A DNA stretch of 64,000 bases from Spirochaetales bacterium (GTDB lineage: Bacteria; Spirochaetota; Spirochaetia; Sphaerochaetales; Sphaerochaetaceae). The notes beneath the pieces are model-generated. The model worked only from the letters and a program-made list of their open reading frames with translations. It did no database searches and was not told the DNA's origin. The position numbers and the translations under genes were made by a program. This document shows positions 23,964 through 33,155 of the stretch, piece after piece. The stretch covers positions 159,992 through 223,991 of the forward strand of contig JAGABZ010000006.1 of NCBI GenBank assembly GCA_017614375.1. Reading direction: 5' to 3'. The stretch's first letter is position 1. Every line of letters begins with the position of its first letter.

Positions 23964-25255
23964 TGCAGAAGGTCTACACCAAAATCGAATCGATAATCGG
24001 AAACGTCATCACCGTCCGCGCCGAAGGGGTCAGATACCAGGACCTGGCGATGGTCGGAAACAGTTACGCCAACGTCATCAAGCTTGACGGGGACCTGGTC
24101 TCTCTTCAGGTCTACGCCGGCGCCCAGGGCGTTTCCACCGATGACCCGGTGCGCTTTCTCGGCGAACCGATGAGGGTTTCCTACTCGGAAAACCTGCTCG
24201 GCCGGGTCTTTTCCGGAAGCGGCAGACCGATGGACGGCGGCCCGGTGCTGGATGAGAACATGATTGAAATCGGCGGACCGTCGGTCAATCCAGCCAGGCG
24301 TATCGTCCCGCGGAACATGATCCGGACCGGAATCCCGATGATCGACGTGTTCAACACCCTGGTCGAATCGCAGAAGCTTCCGATCTTCTCCGTATCCGGC
24401 GAGCCTTACAACCAGCTGCTGGCCCGGATTGCCATGCAGGCCGAAGTCGACCTGATCGTCCTCGGCGGCATGGGTCTGAAGTACGATGACTACCTGTTCT
24501 TCCGCGACACGCTGGAGCAGAGCGGGGCTATGGGCCGCACGATAATGTTCATCCACACCGCCAGCGACCCGACGGTCGAGTGTACCCTGGTGCCCGACAT
24601 GGCACTGGCTGTGGCCGAGCGCTTCGCGCTTGACGGGCGCAAGGTCCTGGTCCTCCTGACCGACATGACGAACTTCGCCGACGCCCAAAAGGAACTGGCG
24701 ATCACGATGGACCAGGTTCCCTCGAACCGCGGATACCCGGGTGATCTGTACAGCCAGCTGGCCTCCCGCTACGAGAAGGCCGTCGACTTCGAGGGTGCAG
24801 GCTCGCTGACGATCCTCGGAGTCACCACGATGCCCGGCGACGACGTGACCCACCCGGTCCCGGACAACACCGGATACATCACCGAGGGACAGTATTACCT
24901 GAAAAACGGGAGAATCGAGCCGTTCGGATCGCTTTCCCGTCTGAAACAGAACGTCAACAAGGACACCCGCGATGACCACCGGCAGCTGATGGACGGCATG
25001 ATCAAGCTCTACGCCGCCTACAAGGACTCGCTGGAAAAGAAGTCTATGGGCTTCAACATGAACGACTGGGACAACAAGCTGCTCAAGTACGGAGCCCTGT
25101 TTGAAACGAAGCTGATGGATCTTTCGGTCAACATCCCGCTCGAGGATGCCCTCGACCTGGGTTGGGAAATCCTGGCGGAATGCTTCGAACCCAACGAGAC
25201 CGGACTGAAGACCTCGCTGATCGAAGAGCGCTGGCCGCGCAGGACGGAGGGCTGA
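23963..25255 (+). CDS. atpB: V-type ATP synthase non-catalytic subunit B
   Basis: Nucleotide-binding but non-catalytic partner of subunit A. It lacks a P-loop at the equivalent place ([16 protein letters not shown] near 145-160), as expected for B subunits. [12 protein letters not shown] and [20 protein letters not shown] are strongly conserved family stretches, and the [14 protein letters not shown] block (about residue 233) supplies the interface. Length 430 is typical. It is followed 3 nt later by the D gene. Confidence 0.98.
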   Translation: MQKVYTKIESIIGNVITVRAEGVRYQDLAMVGNSYANVIKLDGDLVSLQVYAGAQGVSTDDPVRFLGEPMRVSYSENLLGRVFSGSGRPMDGGPVLDENMIEIGGPSVNPARRIVPRNMIRTGIPMIDVFNTLVESQKLPIFSVSGEPYNQLLARIAMQAEVDLIVLGGMGLKYDDYLFFRDTLEQSGAMGRTIMFIHTASDPTVECTLVPDMALAVAERFALDGRKVLVLLTDMTNFADAQKELAITMDQVPSNRGYPGDLYSQLASRYEKAVDFEGAGSLTILGVTTMPGDDVTHPVPDNTGYITEGQYYLKNGRIEPFGSLSRLKQNVNKDTRDDHRQLMDGMIKLYAAYKDSLEKKSMGFNMNDWDNKLLKYGALFETKLMDLSVNIPLEDALDLGWEILAECFEPNETGLKTSLIEERWPRRTEG

Positions 25256-25257
25256 GC

Positions 25258-25869
25258 ATGGCGGTCAAACTGACCAAGAACGAGCAGAAGAAGCAGAAGG
25301 ACGCGCTCAAGCAGTACGAACGCTACCTTCCCACGCTTCAGCTGAAAAAACAGCAGCTCCAGATGGTCATCAGACAAATCCAGGCACGCCGTGCGGAACT
25401 GGACGCCGAGAAGAACCGGCGTGAGGAGGCCCTCAGCCGGTGGATCGCGGTGTTCAACGAGAACACCGTCTTTGCCGGCGGAACCGGACTGGAGGAACTG
25501 GTCCAGATCGACCTGATAAAGAGGGGAGTGGGCAACATCGCCGGGGTGAGCATCCCGGTGTTTGAGGATTTGCGCTTCAAGGACATCTCCTATGACTTTG
25601 CCGACTACCCGCTGTGGGTTGACGCCGCGGTCTACGAGCTGAAGGAACTGGCCAGGCTCGACGCGATGAACGCCACCCTGAGCCGTCAGATCTTCCTGCT
25701 GGAAAAGGAACTGCGTTCGACCAGCCAGAGGGTGAACCTCTTTGAGAAAGTCAAGATTCCCGAGGCGAAGGAGAACATCCGGAGAATCGGAATCTACCTC
25801 GGAGACCAGCAGACCTCCGCAGTCGTCCGGGGAAAGATCGCCAAAAAGAAACTGGAGAAGGCCCAATGA
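25258..25869 (+). CDS. atpD: V-type ATP synthase subunit D
   Basis: Central rotor-shaft subunit. The 203 residues are largely two long helices: AVKLTKNEQKKQKDALKQYER at the start and LFEKVKIPEAKENIRRIGIYL near the C terminus, the latter being the recognisable D-subunit motif (FEKVKIP). The ATG at 25258 begins MAVKLT and lies 3 nt after the B stop; longer frames run into the B gene. It overlaps the I gene by 4 nt (ATGA). Confidence 0.95.
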   Translation: MAVKLTKNEQKKQKDALKQYERYLPTLQLKKQQLQMVIRQIQARRAELDAEKNRREEALSRWIAVFNENTVFAGGTGLEELVQIDLIKRGVGNIAGVSIPVFEDLRFKDISYDFADYPLWVDAAVYELKELARLDAMNATLSRQIFLLEKELRSTSQRVNLFEKVKIPEAKENIRRIGIYLGDQQTSAVVRGKIAKKKLEKAQ

Positions 25870-27713
25870 TTGAAAAGATGTACAAAGCCGCTCTGGTTTC
25901 ACGCTCGGCGGACAGAAGGAAGATGGTCAGCGACCTGAGGGATATCGGGCTGATGCACATCAGTTTCGAGCGTTCAAAGGCCGTCTCGACAGCCGCTCTG
26001 GAGACGTTCAGAGCCGAGCTGGCCGACCTGCAGCGCATAGTTCTCGCCCTGGAGGAGAACTCCCCGAAAACCCGCCCGGCGCAGAAGCCCGTCGCCGACG
26101 GGGAATTCGACCGGATCCGCAGCGATTATCTCTACGCCCTGGACAGGGTACGGGCCCTGACCGAGGAGACCGCCAGACTCAGACTGCGCCTTTCGGATAT
26201 CGAGGGCTGGGGCGACTACGATGCCTCAGACCTGGTCCGTCTCCATTCACTGGGGGTAGGGCTTCACTTCTACACAATCGGAAAGAAGGAACTTGAAAAA
26301 CTCCCCGGCGATGTGTCGTGGATCAGGCTCTCACCGGTTTCCGGACGGCAGGCTATAGCCGTTGTCGGGGCCAAGCTCCCGCCCGAGACCGGAGCTGTTG
26401 CGTTCCACGCATGGAGATTCTCGCCGGTGGCAATCCGCAGGACGATCGCTGAAAACGAGGCGGAGACACAGAAGCACAAGGCGAGAATTGCCGACGGCGC
26501 TTCGCTGATCGATGCCTTCAAGAGGAGAATAGATTCGATAGGAGAGGCAATCAAGCTCGAGATGGCCACCTGCGAGGTGGATGAGGGCGACAGCCTCTGC
26601 TGGATCACCGGCTTCATTCCCGAGGGCGGACTGGAGACTTTCCGCCGCAGGGTTTCGCAGCTCGGCTACGGTTGCATGGTCGATGAAGTCAACCCGGAGG
26701 ACGAACCTCCGACCAAAGTCATCTACAACAAGGTCACCCGGCTGATGAAACCGGTGTTCGACATGCTCGGCACTGTCCCGGGATACTACGAGTACGACAT
26801 CAGCATGTGGTTCCTGGCGTTCTTCGCCCTGTTCTTTGCCATGATCATAGGCGACGCCGCCTACGGGGTGATATTCCTGATTGCCGGGGCGCTTATCCAC
26901 ATGAAGACGAAAAAGGCCAGCAACGCGGTGCTTCTGATCTATGTCCTGGGGGCGGCCACGGTAATCTGGGGCGCCATGACGGGGACCTGGTTCGGAAGCC
27001 GCGCCATCCTCGAAGCCTGCCCGCTTCTGCAGGTTTTCGTCGTCAAGGAGATATCCAACTTCCACGAACTGTTCGGGGTGACGGCAAAAACCGCCCAGGA
27101 CACCGTTATGCAGCTGTGCTTCATAGTCGGAACGCTCCAGCTGTCCCTGGCCTGCGTGATGAACGTCATCCGAAAGGCCGGGGCCAAAGATCTGAGCCTG
27201 GTGGCCGACATCGGCTGGCTGGTGATGATCGACGCCCTGTACTTTCTCGTGCTGCTGCTGGTCCTCAACCGGACCGATGTCAACGCCGGGGCGATATTCA
27301 CCTGCGTGGGAGCCGGCTTCGTGCTGGTTGTCGTCTTCGGCTTCCAGGGACCCGGGATCAAGTTCGCCCGGGGCCTGTCCTCAGGCGCCGGCGGGCTTTT
27401 CACCACTTTCCTGAACACAATCAGCGCCTTCGGCAACATCATGAGTTACATCCGTCTGTTCGCGGTCGGCATGGCATCTCTGGCGATTGCCGAGAGCTTC
27501 AACGAAATGGCATCACCGATGCTCGGCGGCCTGGCCCTCCCGGCGGGAGTGCTGGTTCTGGTCATCGGACACGGCCTGAACCTGGTAATGGGCCTGCTTT
27601 CCGTGGTCGTCCACGGGGTCAGACTCAATCTCTTGGAGTTTTCCGGACAGCTCGGCATGGGCTGGACCGGAATAGCATACGAACCTTTCCGCAAAACAAC
27701 GCAAGGAGAATAA
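25866..27713 (+). CDS. atpI: V-type ATP synthase subunit I (a subunit)
   Basis: Membrane stator that forms the ion half-channels against the K ring. The first ~310 residues are a soluble arm; the rest has about seven to eight membrane helices. The conserved channel helix SYIRLFAVGMASLAIAESFN (near residue 525) carries the essential arginine; the last helix pair includes HGLNLVMGLLSVVVHGVRLNLLEF, and the tail reads GWTGIAYEPF as in other bacterial I subunits. Length 615 is usual. Only 2 nt separate it from the K gene. Confidence 0.96.
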   Translation: MIEKMYKAALVSRSADRRKMVSDLRDIGLMHISFERSKAVSTAALETFRAELADLQRIVLALEENSPKTRPAQKPVADGEFDRIRSDYLYALDRVRALTEETARLRLRLSDIEGWGDYDASDLVRLHSLGVGLHFYTIGKKELEKLPGDVSWIRLSPVSGRQAIAVVGAKLPPETGAVAFHAWRFSPVAIRRTIAENEAETQKHKARIADGASLIDAFKRRIDSIGEAIKLEMATCEVDEGDSLCWITGFIPEGGLETFRRRVSQLGYGCMVDEVNPEDEPPTKVIYNKVTRLMKPVFDMLGTVPGYYEYDISMWFLAFFALFFAMIIGDAAYGVIFLIAGALIHMKTKKASNAVLLIYVLGAATVIWGAMTGTWFGSRAILEACPLLQVFVVKEISNFHELFGVTAKTAQDTVMQLCFIVGTLQLSLACVMNVIRKAGAKDLSLVADIGWLVMIDALYFLVLLLVLNRTDVNAGAIFTCVGAGFVLVVVFGFQGPGIKFARGLSSGAGGLFTTFLNTISAFGNIMSYIRLFAVGMASLAIAESFNEMASPMLGGLALPAGVLVLVIGHGLNLVMGLLSVVVHGVRLNLLEFSGQLGMGWTGIAYEPFRKTTQGE

Positions 27714-27715
27714 GA

Positions 27716-28156
27716 ATGAACATCGTCTACATCGGAATGGCCTGCGCACTGTGCATCTCAGCCCTCGGTTCCGGACTCGGGGCCGGAGTGGCCGGAAGAG
27801 CTGCAATCGGCGGCTGGAAGAAATGCTACGCCAACGGCAAGCCGGCCCCCTTCATCATGATCGCCTTCGGCGGAGCTCCGCTGACCCAGACAATCTACGG
27901 ATTCCTGCTGATGAACTTCATCGGAAACCACCTCAGGGAAACCGGATTCGACCCTCTGCTGGGTATGTTCACCGGTGTGTTCGGCGGTTTCGCCATCGGA
28001 CTGTCGGCGTGGATGCAGGGAAAGGCCGCGGCCTGTGCCTGTGACGCCCTGGCGGACACCGGAAAGGGAACGGCGAACTACTTCATCATCGTCGGTGTAA
28101 TCGAGACAGTCGCCCTGTTCTCGCTGGTCTTCAGCATGTTGCTTTTGAGCAAGTAA
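27716..28156 (+). CDS. atpK: V-type ATP synthase subunit K (proteolipid ring), Na+-type ligands
   Basis: Rotor ring subunit, 146 residues with four membrane helices (two fused hairpins). The Na+-binding set known from the Enterococcus hirae NtpK ring (T64, Q65, Q110, E139) has counterparts here: T57 and Q58 in PLTQTIYGF, Q101 in WMQGKAAAC, and E130 in GVIETVALF. This predicts sodium rather than proton coupling. The ATG at 27716 follows AAGGAG and sits 2 nt after the I stop; longer frames read inside the I gene. The promoter of the next transcription unit begins within its last codons. Confidence 0.95.
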   Translation: MNIVYIGMACALCISALGSGLGAGVAGRAAIGGWKKCYANGKPAPFIMIAFGGAPLTQTIYGFLLMNFIGNHLRETGFDPLLGMFTGVFGGFAIGLSAWMQGKAAACACDALADTGKGTANYFIIVGVIETVALFSLVFSMLLLSK

Positions 28157-28167
28157 CACACTATACT
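28139..28167 (+). promoter_or_regulatory. Promoter of nucleoside-transport operon
   Basis: TTGCTT (28139-28144), 17 nt, TATACT (28162-28167). It overlaps the end of the K subunit gene. The expected start point is near 28174. Confidence 0.7.
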
Positions 28168-28178
28168 GTTATCAAAAC

Positions 28179-28202
28179 TTTGCGCCCGTGTTTCGGCGCA
28201 AA
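28179..28202 (+). promoter_or_regulatory. 5'-UTR hairpin of pnrA-like mRNA
   Basis: Perfect 8 bp stem TTTGCGCC (28179-28186)/GGCGCAAA (28195-28202) with an 8 nt loop, close to the expected 5' end and just before the GGAGGAG ribosome-binding site. No U-tract follows, so it is not a terminator; a role in mRNA stability is likely. Confidence 0.65.
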
Positions 28203-28214
28203 ACGGAGGAGAAA

Positions 28215-29312
28215 ATGAAAAAACTTATCGTGATCCTGCTGGTTCTCACGGTTGCTTTCTCGGCCTTTGCACAGGCACAGAAAGAAGCCGCCGCTTCCAC
28301 CAAGCCGACCGTACGCCTTCTGACCGATGCCACCGGTATCGATGACAAGTCGTTCAACGCAGCCGCATGGCGCGGAATCGTCGATTTCTACGGCGAGACC
28401 GTCGAGAATCCCGCTTCCAAGGGCACTCTTTATGATGTAATCACCGCGGCTTCCGCCGACATGTACATCCCGAACCTGAAGAACGCCGCTGACCAGGGCT
28501 ATGACCTGATCATCGTCACCGGATTCACCTGGGCCGACGCACTCGGAGAAGTTGCTCCGCTGTATCCGAATCAGAAGTTCATGATCGTCGATGTCGACTG
28601 GCTCTCCGGCGCCAACATCAGACAGTACATCTACGGTGAGGAGCAGGGCTCCTACCTCGTCGGTGTCGCGGCTGCCATGCAGGCAAAGGCCGACGGCATT
28701 GAGAATCCGAAGTTCGGATTCATCGGCGGAGTTCCCAGCGCCACCATCACCAAGTTCGAAGTCGGTTATGTCATGGGCGTCCTCTCCGTGTTCCCGAACG
28801 CCGAGATCGTCGACTACTATGCCAACGACTGGGGCAAGCCGGAGCTGGCAAAGGCTCAGGCCAAGGCCTGGTATGACAACGGCGTATACTGCATCTTCTC
28901 CGCAGCCGGCGGAACCGGAAACGGAACCATCGCCCAGGCCAAGGAGTACAGGATGGCCGGAAAGAACGTCTGGGCCATCGGCGTAGACTCCGACCAGTAT
29001 TCCGACGGTATCTACGAGGGAACCAAGTCCTCCGTTCTTACCTCGATGCTCAAGCTCGTCGAGAACTCCACCCTCGATGCCCTTCAGAAGATTGAAGCCG
29101 GCGCCTTCGAAGGTGTTGTCGTCCAGATGGACATGGTTGACGGCGGTGTCGGATACTCCGCAGCCAACCCCGAGCTTTCCGATGCTGCCAAGGCTGCCTG
29201 TGAGCAGGCCAAGGCCGACATCATCTCCGGAAAGATCAAGGTCTACAAGACTTACAAAGAGGCTCTCGCAGCCGGCGCCGTTCCTGCCGGACTGTCCGCC
29301 CTCGACGACTGA
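28215..29312 (+). CDS. pnrA: BMP-family (PnrA-like) purine nucleoside-binding protein
   Basis: Solute-binding protein of the basic membrane protein family, which in Treponema pallidum (PnrA/TmpC) binds purine nucleosides. Signal peptide residues 1-19 (MKKLIVILLVLTVAFSAFA) end in AFAQAQ with no lipobox cysteine, unlike the lipoprotein PnrA of T. pallidum. Family features: DDKSFNAAAWRGI near residue 42-54, FIGGVPS near 173, and the C-terminal KVYKTY. The ATG follows GGAGGAG; an in-frame codon nine residues earlier lies inside the 5' hairpin. It is separated from the ATPase gene by a terminator, which should give excess binding protein. Confidence 0.92.
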   Translation: MKKLIVILLVLTVAFSAFAQAQKEAAASTKPTVRLLTDATGIDDKSFNAAAWRGIVDFYGETVENPASKGTLYDVITAASADMYIPNLKNAADQGYDLIIVTGFTWADALGEVAPLYPNQKFMIVDVDWLSGANIRQYIYGEEQGSYLVGVAAAMQAKADGIENPKFGFIGGVPSATITKFEVGYVMGVLSVFPNAEIVDYYANDWGKPELAKAQAKAWYDNGVYCIFSAAGGTGNGTIAQAKEYRMAGKNVWAIGVDSDQYSDGIYEGTKSSVLTSMLKLVENSTLDALQKIEAGAFEGVVVQMDMVDGGVGYSAANPELSDAAKAACEQAKADIISGKIKVYKTYKEALAAGAVPAGLSALDD

Positions 29313-29330
29313 CAACAACGGATGTTTCAG

Positions 29331-29360
29331 GGGACTGCCGGTTCCGGCAGTCCCTCTTTT
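29331..29360 (+). terminator. Intrinsic terminator (attenuator) between binding protein and ATPase genes
   Basis: GGGACTGCC (29331-29339), loop, GGCAGTCCC (29346-29354), then TCTTTT. Partial read-through would supply the lower amounts of ATPase and permease needed. Confidence 0.85.
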
Positions 29361-29413
29361 CGTATTCCGAGCCGGTTTGAGCCGGCCGGTATTACTCCAA
29401 AAGGGAGGTTGCC

Positions 29414-31024
29414 GTGGATTCTGAATACGCAATCGAGATGCTGGGGATAACCAAGACCTTCCCCGGTATCATCGCAAACGACAACATCACGCTCCGTGTC
29501 AAACGGAACGAGATCCACGCGCTGTTGGGAGAGAACGGGGCAGGGAAGTCCACCCTGATGTCGGTGCTTTTCGGCGCCTATGCCCCTGACGGCGGTGAAA
29601 TCCGCATCAACGGAAACCCGGTGCGGATCAAGGACCCCAACGTGGCCACCGAACTCGGTATCGGAATGGTCCACCAGCACTTCAAACTGGTTCACAACTA
29701 CACAGTAACAGAGAACATCGTACTCGGCCGCGAGCCGAGAAGATCATATCTGACCTTTTTCGGCAAGGCCCGCGGGGACGAGACCAAGGTCAACCCGGCC
29801 AGGGGCCGGTTCTCCCTGCTGAGCATGGCTGCCGCCGAAAAGAAGGTCAGGGAACTGTCCGACCGCTACGGCCTGAGCGTCGACCCCAGGGCCAGGATCG
29901 AGGACATCACCGTCGGAATGCAGCAGCGCGTCGAGATTCTCAAGACCCTGTACTCCGACAGCGACATCATCATCTTTGACGAGCCGACCGCCGTACTGAC
30001 CCCGCAGGAAATCGACGAGTTGATGGACATCATCCGCCGCCTGAAATCCGAGGGAAAGACAATCATCCTGATTACCCACAAGCTCAAGGAAATCAAGGCT
30101 GTCGCGGAGAAGTGCAGCGTCCTGCGCCGCGGCAAATACATCGGCACCGTCGATGTGGCCGACGTCTCGGAGCAGGAACTGGCCACGATGATGGTCGGAC
30201 GCCCCGTCGTCTTTGAAATCGAGAAAAAGCCCGCCGAGCCCGGCGACACGGTTCTGGAGGTAAAGGACCTGACCGTCTGCGACAGCCAGGGAACCCAGAA
30301 GGTCAAGGACTGCTCGTTCTTTGTCCGCAAGGGTGAAATCCTCGGAATCGCCGGAATCGACGGAAACGGACAGACTGAGCTGCTCCACGCCCTGTGGGGT
30401 CTCTGTCCGGTCCATTCCGGCAGCGTGCTTTTCAACGGAAAGGACATTACCAGGATGGGAATCCGCGAACGTGTCGAGGCCGGGATCGGATATATCACCG
30501 AGGACCGCCAGAAGTACGGCATCGTCCAGGGAATGTCGATTTCCGAGAACTTCGCGCTGAAGAACTACTACACCCCGGTGTACTCCTCGAAACTGGGCAT
30601 AATCGACTTCACTAAGATGACCAGGGACGCCGAGACCGCAATCGACGAGTTCGATATCCGCTGCGGCCAAGGCGCACAGACCCCGGGAGGATCGCTTTCC
30701 GGAGGAAACCAGCAGAAACTGGCGGTGGCCCGCGAGATGAGCATGGTCCACGACCTCCTGATAGTCGCCCAGCCGACCCGCGGTCTGGATGTCGGCGCCA
30801 TCGAGTACATCCGCCGCCGCATCCTCTCCGAGCGTGATGCCGGAAAAGCCGTCCTCCTGGTCAGTTTCGAACTTGATGAGATCATGAACCTCTGCGACAG
30901 AATCGCCACGATAAGCAAGGGCACCATCGTCGGGGTCTCCAACGCCGGTGAAATCACCGCCGAGGAAATCGGACTCATGATGGCCGGCGTAAAGTCGGCG
31001 AAGGAGGAATCCGATGAGCAGTAA
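29414..31024 (+). CDS. pnrC: Nucleoside ABC transporter ATP-binding protein (two ABC domains)
   Basis: Tandem ABC ATPase (536 aa) of the sugar/nucleoside importer type. First domain: Walker A GENGAGKST near residue 38, Walker B DIIIFDEPTAVLTPQE. Second domain: Walker A region is GIAGIDGNGQTEL (non-canonical, as usual in this family), signature LSGGNQQKLAVARE, and QPTRGLD. GTG start with GGAGGTT upstream. The 3' end overlaps the first permease gene by 11 nt. Symbol follows the T. pallidum naming for the PnrA system; the substrate is inferred from the binding protein. Confidence 0.9.
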   Translation: MDSEYAIEMLGITKTFPGIIANDNITLRVKRNEIHALLGENGAGKSTLMSVLFGAYAPDGGEIRINGNPVRIKDPNVATELGIGMVHQHFKLVHNYTVTENIVLGREPRRSYLTFFGKARGDETKVNPARGRFSLLSMAAAEKKVRELSDRYGLSVDPRARIEDITVGMQQRVEILKTLYSDSDIIIFDEPTAVLTPQEIDELMDIIRRLKSEGKTIILITHKLKEIKAVAEKCSVLRRGKYIGTVDVADVSEQELATMMVGRPVVFEIEKKPAEPGDTVLEVKDLTVCDSQGTQKVKDCSFFVRKGEILGIAGIDGNGQTELLHALWGLCPVHSGSVLFNGKDITRMGIRERVEAGIGYITEDRQKYGIVQGMSISENFALKNYYTPVYSSKLGIIDFTKMTRDAETAIDEFDIRCGQGAQTPGGSLSGGNQQKLAVAREMSMVHDLLIVAQPTRGLDVGAIEYIRRRILSERDAGKAVLLVSFELDEIMNLCDRIATISKGTIVGVSNAGEITAEEIGLMMAGVKSAKEESDEQ

Positions 31025-32129
31025 TGAAAAGACCCTGAAGCCCAGACGCAGCTTCATTGACTGGTTCCTCAACAGCAACGGCGCCACTTCGGTTGCCGTG
31101 GTTCTGCTGGGATTCCTCGTGGCCATCATCCTGGTGGCCCTGGTCGGCAAAAAGCCCGGCAACCTCCTGCGTTCCCTGCTGATCTCGATGGTCGGCCAGA
31201 AGAACAACAGGGGAGTGTGGAACTTCCGCTACGTCGGCGAGACTCTGGCGTACTCGGTTCCCTTCGTCCTTACGGGACTGACGATGGCCTTTGCCTGCCG
31301 CGTCGGCCTGTTCAACATCGGAGGTGAAGGCCAGTACGTCGTCGGCATGACCGTGGCCCAGGCCTTTGCCCTGCTGGTCAAGCCGTTCCCCGGCATGTGG
31401 ATCGCCTGTCTTCTGCTGGCCACCCTCTGCGGAGCCCTCTGGGGCGGACTTGTCGGAGTTCTCAAAGCCAAATACCAGGTCAGCGAGGTTGTCGCCACGA
31501 TCATGCTCAACTATGTGGCCCTGTACGGTTCCAGACTGATCAGTCTGAACCTCCCCGGTGCCAATACGTACAAGACGGGCCCGCTTCCCTCCCAGGCCCT
31601 GCTTCAGAAGTTCCTCATCCCGACGTCGAACCTCAACATTGCCTTTTTCATCATGATCTTTGCCTGCGTGGTGTACTGGTTCATCATGGAAAAGACCCGG
31701 CTCGGCTTCGGATTCCGCGCCACCGGACTTAACAAGGAAGCAGCCCGCTGCAGCGGAATCAACGTGGTGAAGAACATCGGACTGGCGATGGCGATCTCCG
31801 GAGCTTTCTCCGGTCTGGCCGGAGCCTGCGTCCTGCTGGGCGGAGCGTTCACAAGCGGCCGTGTTCTCTCGGCCCAGGACGGCTACGGATTCATGGGAAT
31901 CGCCGTCGCCCTGGTCGGAAACAACACCGCGGTGGGGACCTTCATCGCCGGCATCCTCTTCGGAATCCTCAAGGAAGCCCAGTCGATCATGCAGACGATG
32001 GATATCCCCAAGGAAATCACCTATATCATCCAGGGCCTGATAGTCGTATTCATCGCTCTGAGAAGCGGCCTCGAACTGATAAAACAGCAGCGCGCAAAGG
32101 CCAGAGTCAGAAAGGAGGCGAGCAAATGA
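31014..32129 (+). CDS. pnrD: Nucleoside ABC transporter permease 1
   Basis: A 371-residue permease of the branched-chain amino acid/ribose-type (BPD_transp_2) superfamily with about nine to ten membrane segments. The pattern GLFNIGGEGQYVVGMTVAQ (near 101-119) and the EAA-like LGFGFRATGLNKEAARCSGIN (about 228-248) mark the coupling loop. Overlaps the ATPase gene by 11 nt and the second permease by 4 nt. The basic C terminus (KQQRAKARVRKEASK) is cytoplasmic. Confidence 0.9.
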   Translation: MSSNEKTLKPRRSFIDWFLNSNGATSVAVVLLGFLVAIILVALVGKKPGNLLRSLLISMVGQKNNRGVWNFRYVGETLAYSVPFVLTGLTMAFACRVGLFNIGGEGQYVVGMTVAQAFALLVKPFPGMWIACLLLATLCGALWGGLVGVLKAKYQVSEVVATIMLNYVALYGSRLISLNLPGANTYKTGPLPSQALLQKFLIPTSNLNIAFFIMIFACVVYWFIMEKTRLGFGFRATGLNKEAARCSGINVVKNIGLAMAISGAFSGLAGACVLLGGAFTSGRVLSAQDGYGFMGIAVALVGNNTAVGTFIAGILFGILKEAQSIMQTMDIPKEITYIIQGLIVVFIALRSGLELIKQQRAKARVRKEASK

Positions 32130-33034
32130 ACCTGATCATAAGCAGCATTCCGACCATTCTGATGATTGTCTCCCCGATTCTGATCACCGCCATAGGCGGA
32201 ATGATCTGCGAACGCTCGGGAGTCGTGAACATCGCCCTCGAAGGTCTGATGGGAATCGGAGCCTGTGCCTGCGCCAGCACCCATTACCTGATGGAGGCCG
32301 GCGGCAGCGGCCGATACTCCCTGGTCGTCGCCCTGCTCATCGGTATGGTCATCTCGGCCCTGTTCTCACTGATACACGCCGTGGCGGCAATCAACTTCAA
32401 TGCCGACCAGACGATTTCCGGTACCGGAATCAACCTCCTGGCCGACGGCGTGACGATCTTCGCCTCGCAGATTCTGTTCCACGCGGACCGGACCAAAGAG
32501 TTCAGAATAGGCATGACCACCGATGCCCTCGGGCTGTATCCGACGGCCTATATCGCGCTTGCAGTCGTTCTTATTGCCTGGTTTGTGCTTTATAAGACAC
32601 CGTTCGGGCTTCACCTGCGCGCCTGCGGTGAGCATCCTGCCGCCGCTGAATCGGTAGGAATCAACGTACGCCGCATCCGGTATGTCGGAGTCATCACTTC
32701 AGGTGTCCTCTCCGGTCTGGCCGGAGGCTGCATCGTCCTGACCCAGACGATCCAGTACACCTCCAACACGATCAACGGACGGGGATTCATCGCCATCGCC
32801 GCCGTGGCCTTCGGACGCTGGACCCCGCTCGGGGTGACCGGAGCGGCCTTCCTTTTCGGTACGGCCCAGGCCCTGTCGGTAATCGCCACGAACTTCCCCG
32901 CCCTCAAGTCGATTCCGAGCGAGGTGTTCAACATCATCCCGTACGCCATCACGCTGATTACGCTGATTATCTTCAGCGGAAAGGACTACGCGCCGCGGGC
33001 AAGCGGACAGCCGTTTACGGAGGCACGTTCATAG
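32126..33034 (+). CDS. pnrE: Nucleoside ABC transporter permease 2
   Basis: Second permease (302 aa) of the same family, forming a heterodimer with the preceding product. ERSGVVNIALEGLMGIGAC near residue 30-48 is the family hallmark (N-I-x-L/E-G). The coupling loop is GLHLRACGEHPAAAESVGIN (about 161-180). ATGA overlap with the first permease gene. A strong terminator follows 20 nt after the stop, closing the operon. Confidence 0.9.
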   Translation: MNLIISSIPTILMIVSPILITAIGGMICERSGVVNIALEGLMGIGACACASTHYLMEAGGSGRYSLVVALLIGMVISALFSLIHAVAAINFNADQTISGTGINLLADGVTIFASQILFHADRTKEFRIGMTTDALGLYPTAYIALAVVLIAWFVLYKTPFGLHLRACGEHPAAAESVGINVRRIRYVGVITSGVLSGLAGGCIVLTQTIQYTSNTINGRGFIAIAAVAFGRWTPLGVTGAAFLFGTAQALSVIATNFPALKSIPSEVFNIIPYAITLITLIIFSGKDYAPRASGQPFTEARS

Positions 33035-33053
33035 CATCTGCCGCCGAAATCCG

Positions 33054-33080
33054 GGACCGGTCGCTGGCCGGTCCTTTTTG
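33054..33080 (+). terminator. Intrinsic terminator closing the nucleoside-transport operon
   Basis: GGACCGG (33054-33060), loop TCGCTGG, CCGGTCC (33068-33074), followed by TTTTTG and TTTTT. Confidence 0.9.
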
Positions 33081-33107
33081 TTTTTCGTCAGATGGCGCAG
33101 GCTGATG

Positions 33108-33136
33108 TTGTTTTTGTTTTGCTATTAAGTTAATCT
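33108..33136 (+). promoter_or_regulatory. Probable promoter of nucleoside hydrolase gene
   Basis: TTGTTT (33108-33113), 17 nt, TAATCT (33131-33136), then a short leader to AGAGG and the ATG. The T-rich context makes the -35 uncertain. Confidence 0.45.
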
Positions 33137-33155
33137 TCTCAAGAAAGAGGGACGT

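Noticed and set aside
26807..27715. N-terminal extension of the K subunit inside the I gene
   Set aside because: The upstream part reads Arg/Gly-rich out of frame in the I gene; the ATG at 27716 has its own ribosome-binding site and gives a normal K subunit.
28161..31207. Long minus-strand open frames opposite pnrA and the ATPase gene
   Set aside because: Both are shadows of well-supported plus-strand genes with GC-rich third positions.
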